A DNA stretch of 64,000 nucleotides from PALSA-1353 sp036267155 (GTDB lineage: Bacteria; Planctomycetota; Phycisphaerae; Tepidisphaerales; Tepidisphaeraceae): NCBI GenBank assembly GCA_036267155.1, contig DATAWP010000054.1:1-64000 (forward strand), read 5' to 3'. Made by a program: the position numbers and the translations under genes. Under the pieces are notes generated by a model. That model saw only the letters and a list, made by a program, of their open reading frames with translations, was not told the DNA's origin and did no database searches. Positions 63,801 to 64,000 of the stretch are shown here, piece by piece. Position 1 is the stretch's first letter, and every line of letters starts with the position of its first letter.

Positions 63801-64000
63801 GCCGATTTCTTTCGCGGCGGCGCGGATTTCAGCGGGGTCGGCGAGGGCGTTTTCGGTTCCGGGGATGGTGGGAACGCCGGTTTCGTTCGCCAGCTTTTTG
63901 GCGGCGGTTTTGTCGCCGAACATCTCCAGCAGCTTGGGCGTGGGGCCGACGAAAATAATGTTGTTGTCCACGCACGCCTGGGCCAAATCAGCGTTCTCGG
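60807..64000 (-). CDS. pyc: Pyruvate carboxylase, N-terminus cut off by the window edge
   Basis: About 1064 residues are visible; the true start (about 80-90 residues earlier) lies beyond 64000. Order: biotin carboxylase domain (IKASFGGGGRGMRIVNKSDE, FIEVNPRIQVEHTVTEVVTG), carboxyltransferase domain (LLFTDTTFRDAHQSLLATRV, GTHILGIKDMAGLCKPYAAY, HFHTHDTSGI), and the C-terminal biotin carrier domain with the biotin Lys in AMKMETAVYSP. It makes oxaloacetate from pyruvate, ATP and bicarbonate, feeding the TCA cycle. The frame runs through the right edge (ENADLAQACVDNN), so the ATG-like codon near 63986 is internal. Confidence 0.96.
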   Translation of the reverse strand, partial: ENADLAQACVDNNIIFVGPTPKLLEMFGDKTAAKKLANETGVPTIPGTENALADPAEIRAAAKEIGFPLIIKASFGGGGRGMRIVNKSDELIPRLEEAQREAGSAFGRADVFIERYIRRAKHIEVQILGDQHGNIVHLWERDCSVQRRHQKVVEIAPSINLPRNLRQRICESAVRLCAAVDYRNAGTVEFLLDLDREEFYFIEVNPRIQVEHTVTEVVTGFDIVKSQILIAQGHKLHEPPVNIPAQDKIEPRGYAIQCRITTEDPQNHFIPDYGRLTTYRSAAGFGIRLDGGTAFSGAVITPYFDSLLVKLIASGLTFDEAIHRMARSLSEFRVRGVKTNIPFLENLIQHPTFIKGEATTTFIDDSPELFRFRAKRDRATKILSYLGDVIVNGRSDVRGKVDPKRDFADPPVPEYLRSAAPPDGTRQKLQELGAEGFAKWVRRQKRLLFTDTTFRDAHQSLLATRVRTHDLLAVAGAVAHLAPQLFSLEMWGGATFDTSMRFLQEDPWDRLDQLRTRVPNILFQMLLRASNAVGYSNYPDNVVSEFVVRSAEHGIDVFRIFDSLNWTENMKVAMDAVREKTSALCEASICYTGDILDLRRSKYGLKYYVKMAKELVRMGTHILGIKDMAGLCKPYAAYALVKALREEVEVPIHFHTHDTSGINSGSILRASDANVDIADAALASMSGLTSQPNLNSLVAALRNTPRDSGLNLDSLNSLADYWEVAREQYYPFEENLKAGTAHVYHHEMPGGQYTNLRQQAKSLGLEDRWNQIADTYAQVNELFGDIVKVTPSSKVVGDMALFMVTNGLSALDVLNPNKKLHFPKSVVEMMQGAIGFPEGGWPKVLQKIILDTSGAKPIKGRPGAKLPRADFDKTRKELEGKVAGEVRDVDLLSYLLYPQVFTDFQKHVRLYDNTAVLPTPAFFYGLQSGEEISVEIEPGKTLIVKYLTTGEARSDGTRTVFFELNGHPREVMVTDRSREATMPRHPKADPDNPNHVSAPMPGKVSSVAVAKGHAVKSGDRLLSIEAMKMETAVYSPRDASVGEVLVKQGSIIAAGDLLVVLEG

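Overview
The window reads as bacterial chromosome from a planctomycete, most likely the class Phycisphaerae. This is inferred from the gene families, not from a marker gene. The supporting features are three exoproteins with PEP-CTERM tails, three pseudopilin-like proteins with planctomycete-style N-methylation leaders, a XylR-type LacI/AraC fusion regulator, a large Ser/Thr kinase, many alternative start codons and few Shine-Dalgarno sites. No rRNA, tRNA, CRISPR array or prophage was seen.

Layout. 1-1151: 5' part of a Ser/Thr protein kinase that runs off the left edge. 1.6-17.2 kb: sugar catabolism, with a XylR-type regulator divergent from a PEP-CTERM protein, a GH53 galactanase and a cellobiose 2-epimerase-like protein, then a GH94 cellobiose phosphorylase, and a three-gene operon resembling oxidative L-fucose/L-galactose breakdown (aldo/keto reductase, lactonase, zinc dehydrogenase). 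Inserted in it are an MbfA-type iron exporter, a dienelactone hydrolase-like enzyme and a probable copper cluster (Cys-rich small protein, barrel protein, CopC, CopD). 17.2-22.7 kb: a PilZ protein, a solo REP-type (IS200-like) transposase bracketed by matching hairpins, a DUF4258/DUF2283 pair that looks like a toxin-antitoxin module, groES-groEL, and a lone response regulator. 22.9-30.5 kb: a trypsin-like/dockerin/PEP-CTERM exoprotein, then the compact cluster MoxR - DUF58 - TgpA transglutaminase - CinA.

30.5-32.3 kb: a cobalamin riboswitch on the minus strand directly precedes a small PEP-CTERM protein whose gene overlaps a pseudopilin gene. This is the most interesting system in the window, a candidate B12-controlled surface or uptake module. 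32.4-36.7 kb: a coiled-coil lipoprotein divergent from a secreted protein of the 'carbohydrate-binding family V/XII' type. 37.3-44.9 kb: an MdtABC-like RND efflux operon with translationally overlapping genes. 45.1-54.2 kb: mnmG, two tandem paralogous GT-C-like membrane proteins, a pseudopilin, a nucleotide-sugar epimerase-like SDR and a TMTC-like membrane/TPR protein. 54.2-64 kb: an aldo/keto reductase, a TlyA-like methyltransferase without an S4 domain, a DsbD-N/redoxin pair, a GmhB-like phosphatase with a membrane tail, a third pseudopilin, an ICMT-like methyltransferase, biotin ligase and most of pyruvate carboxylase.

Several intergenic spaces hold dispersed hairpin repeats of at least two families. 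One family surrounds the transposase and recurs about 35-40 kb away.
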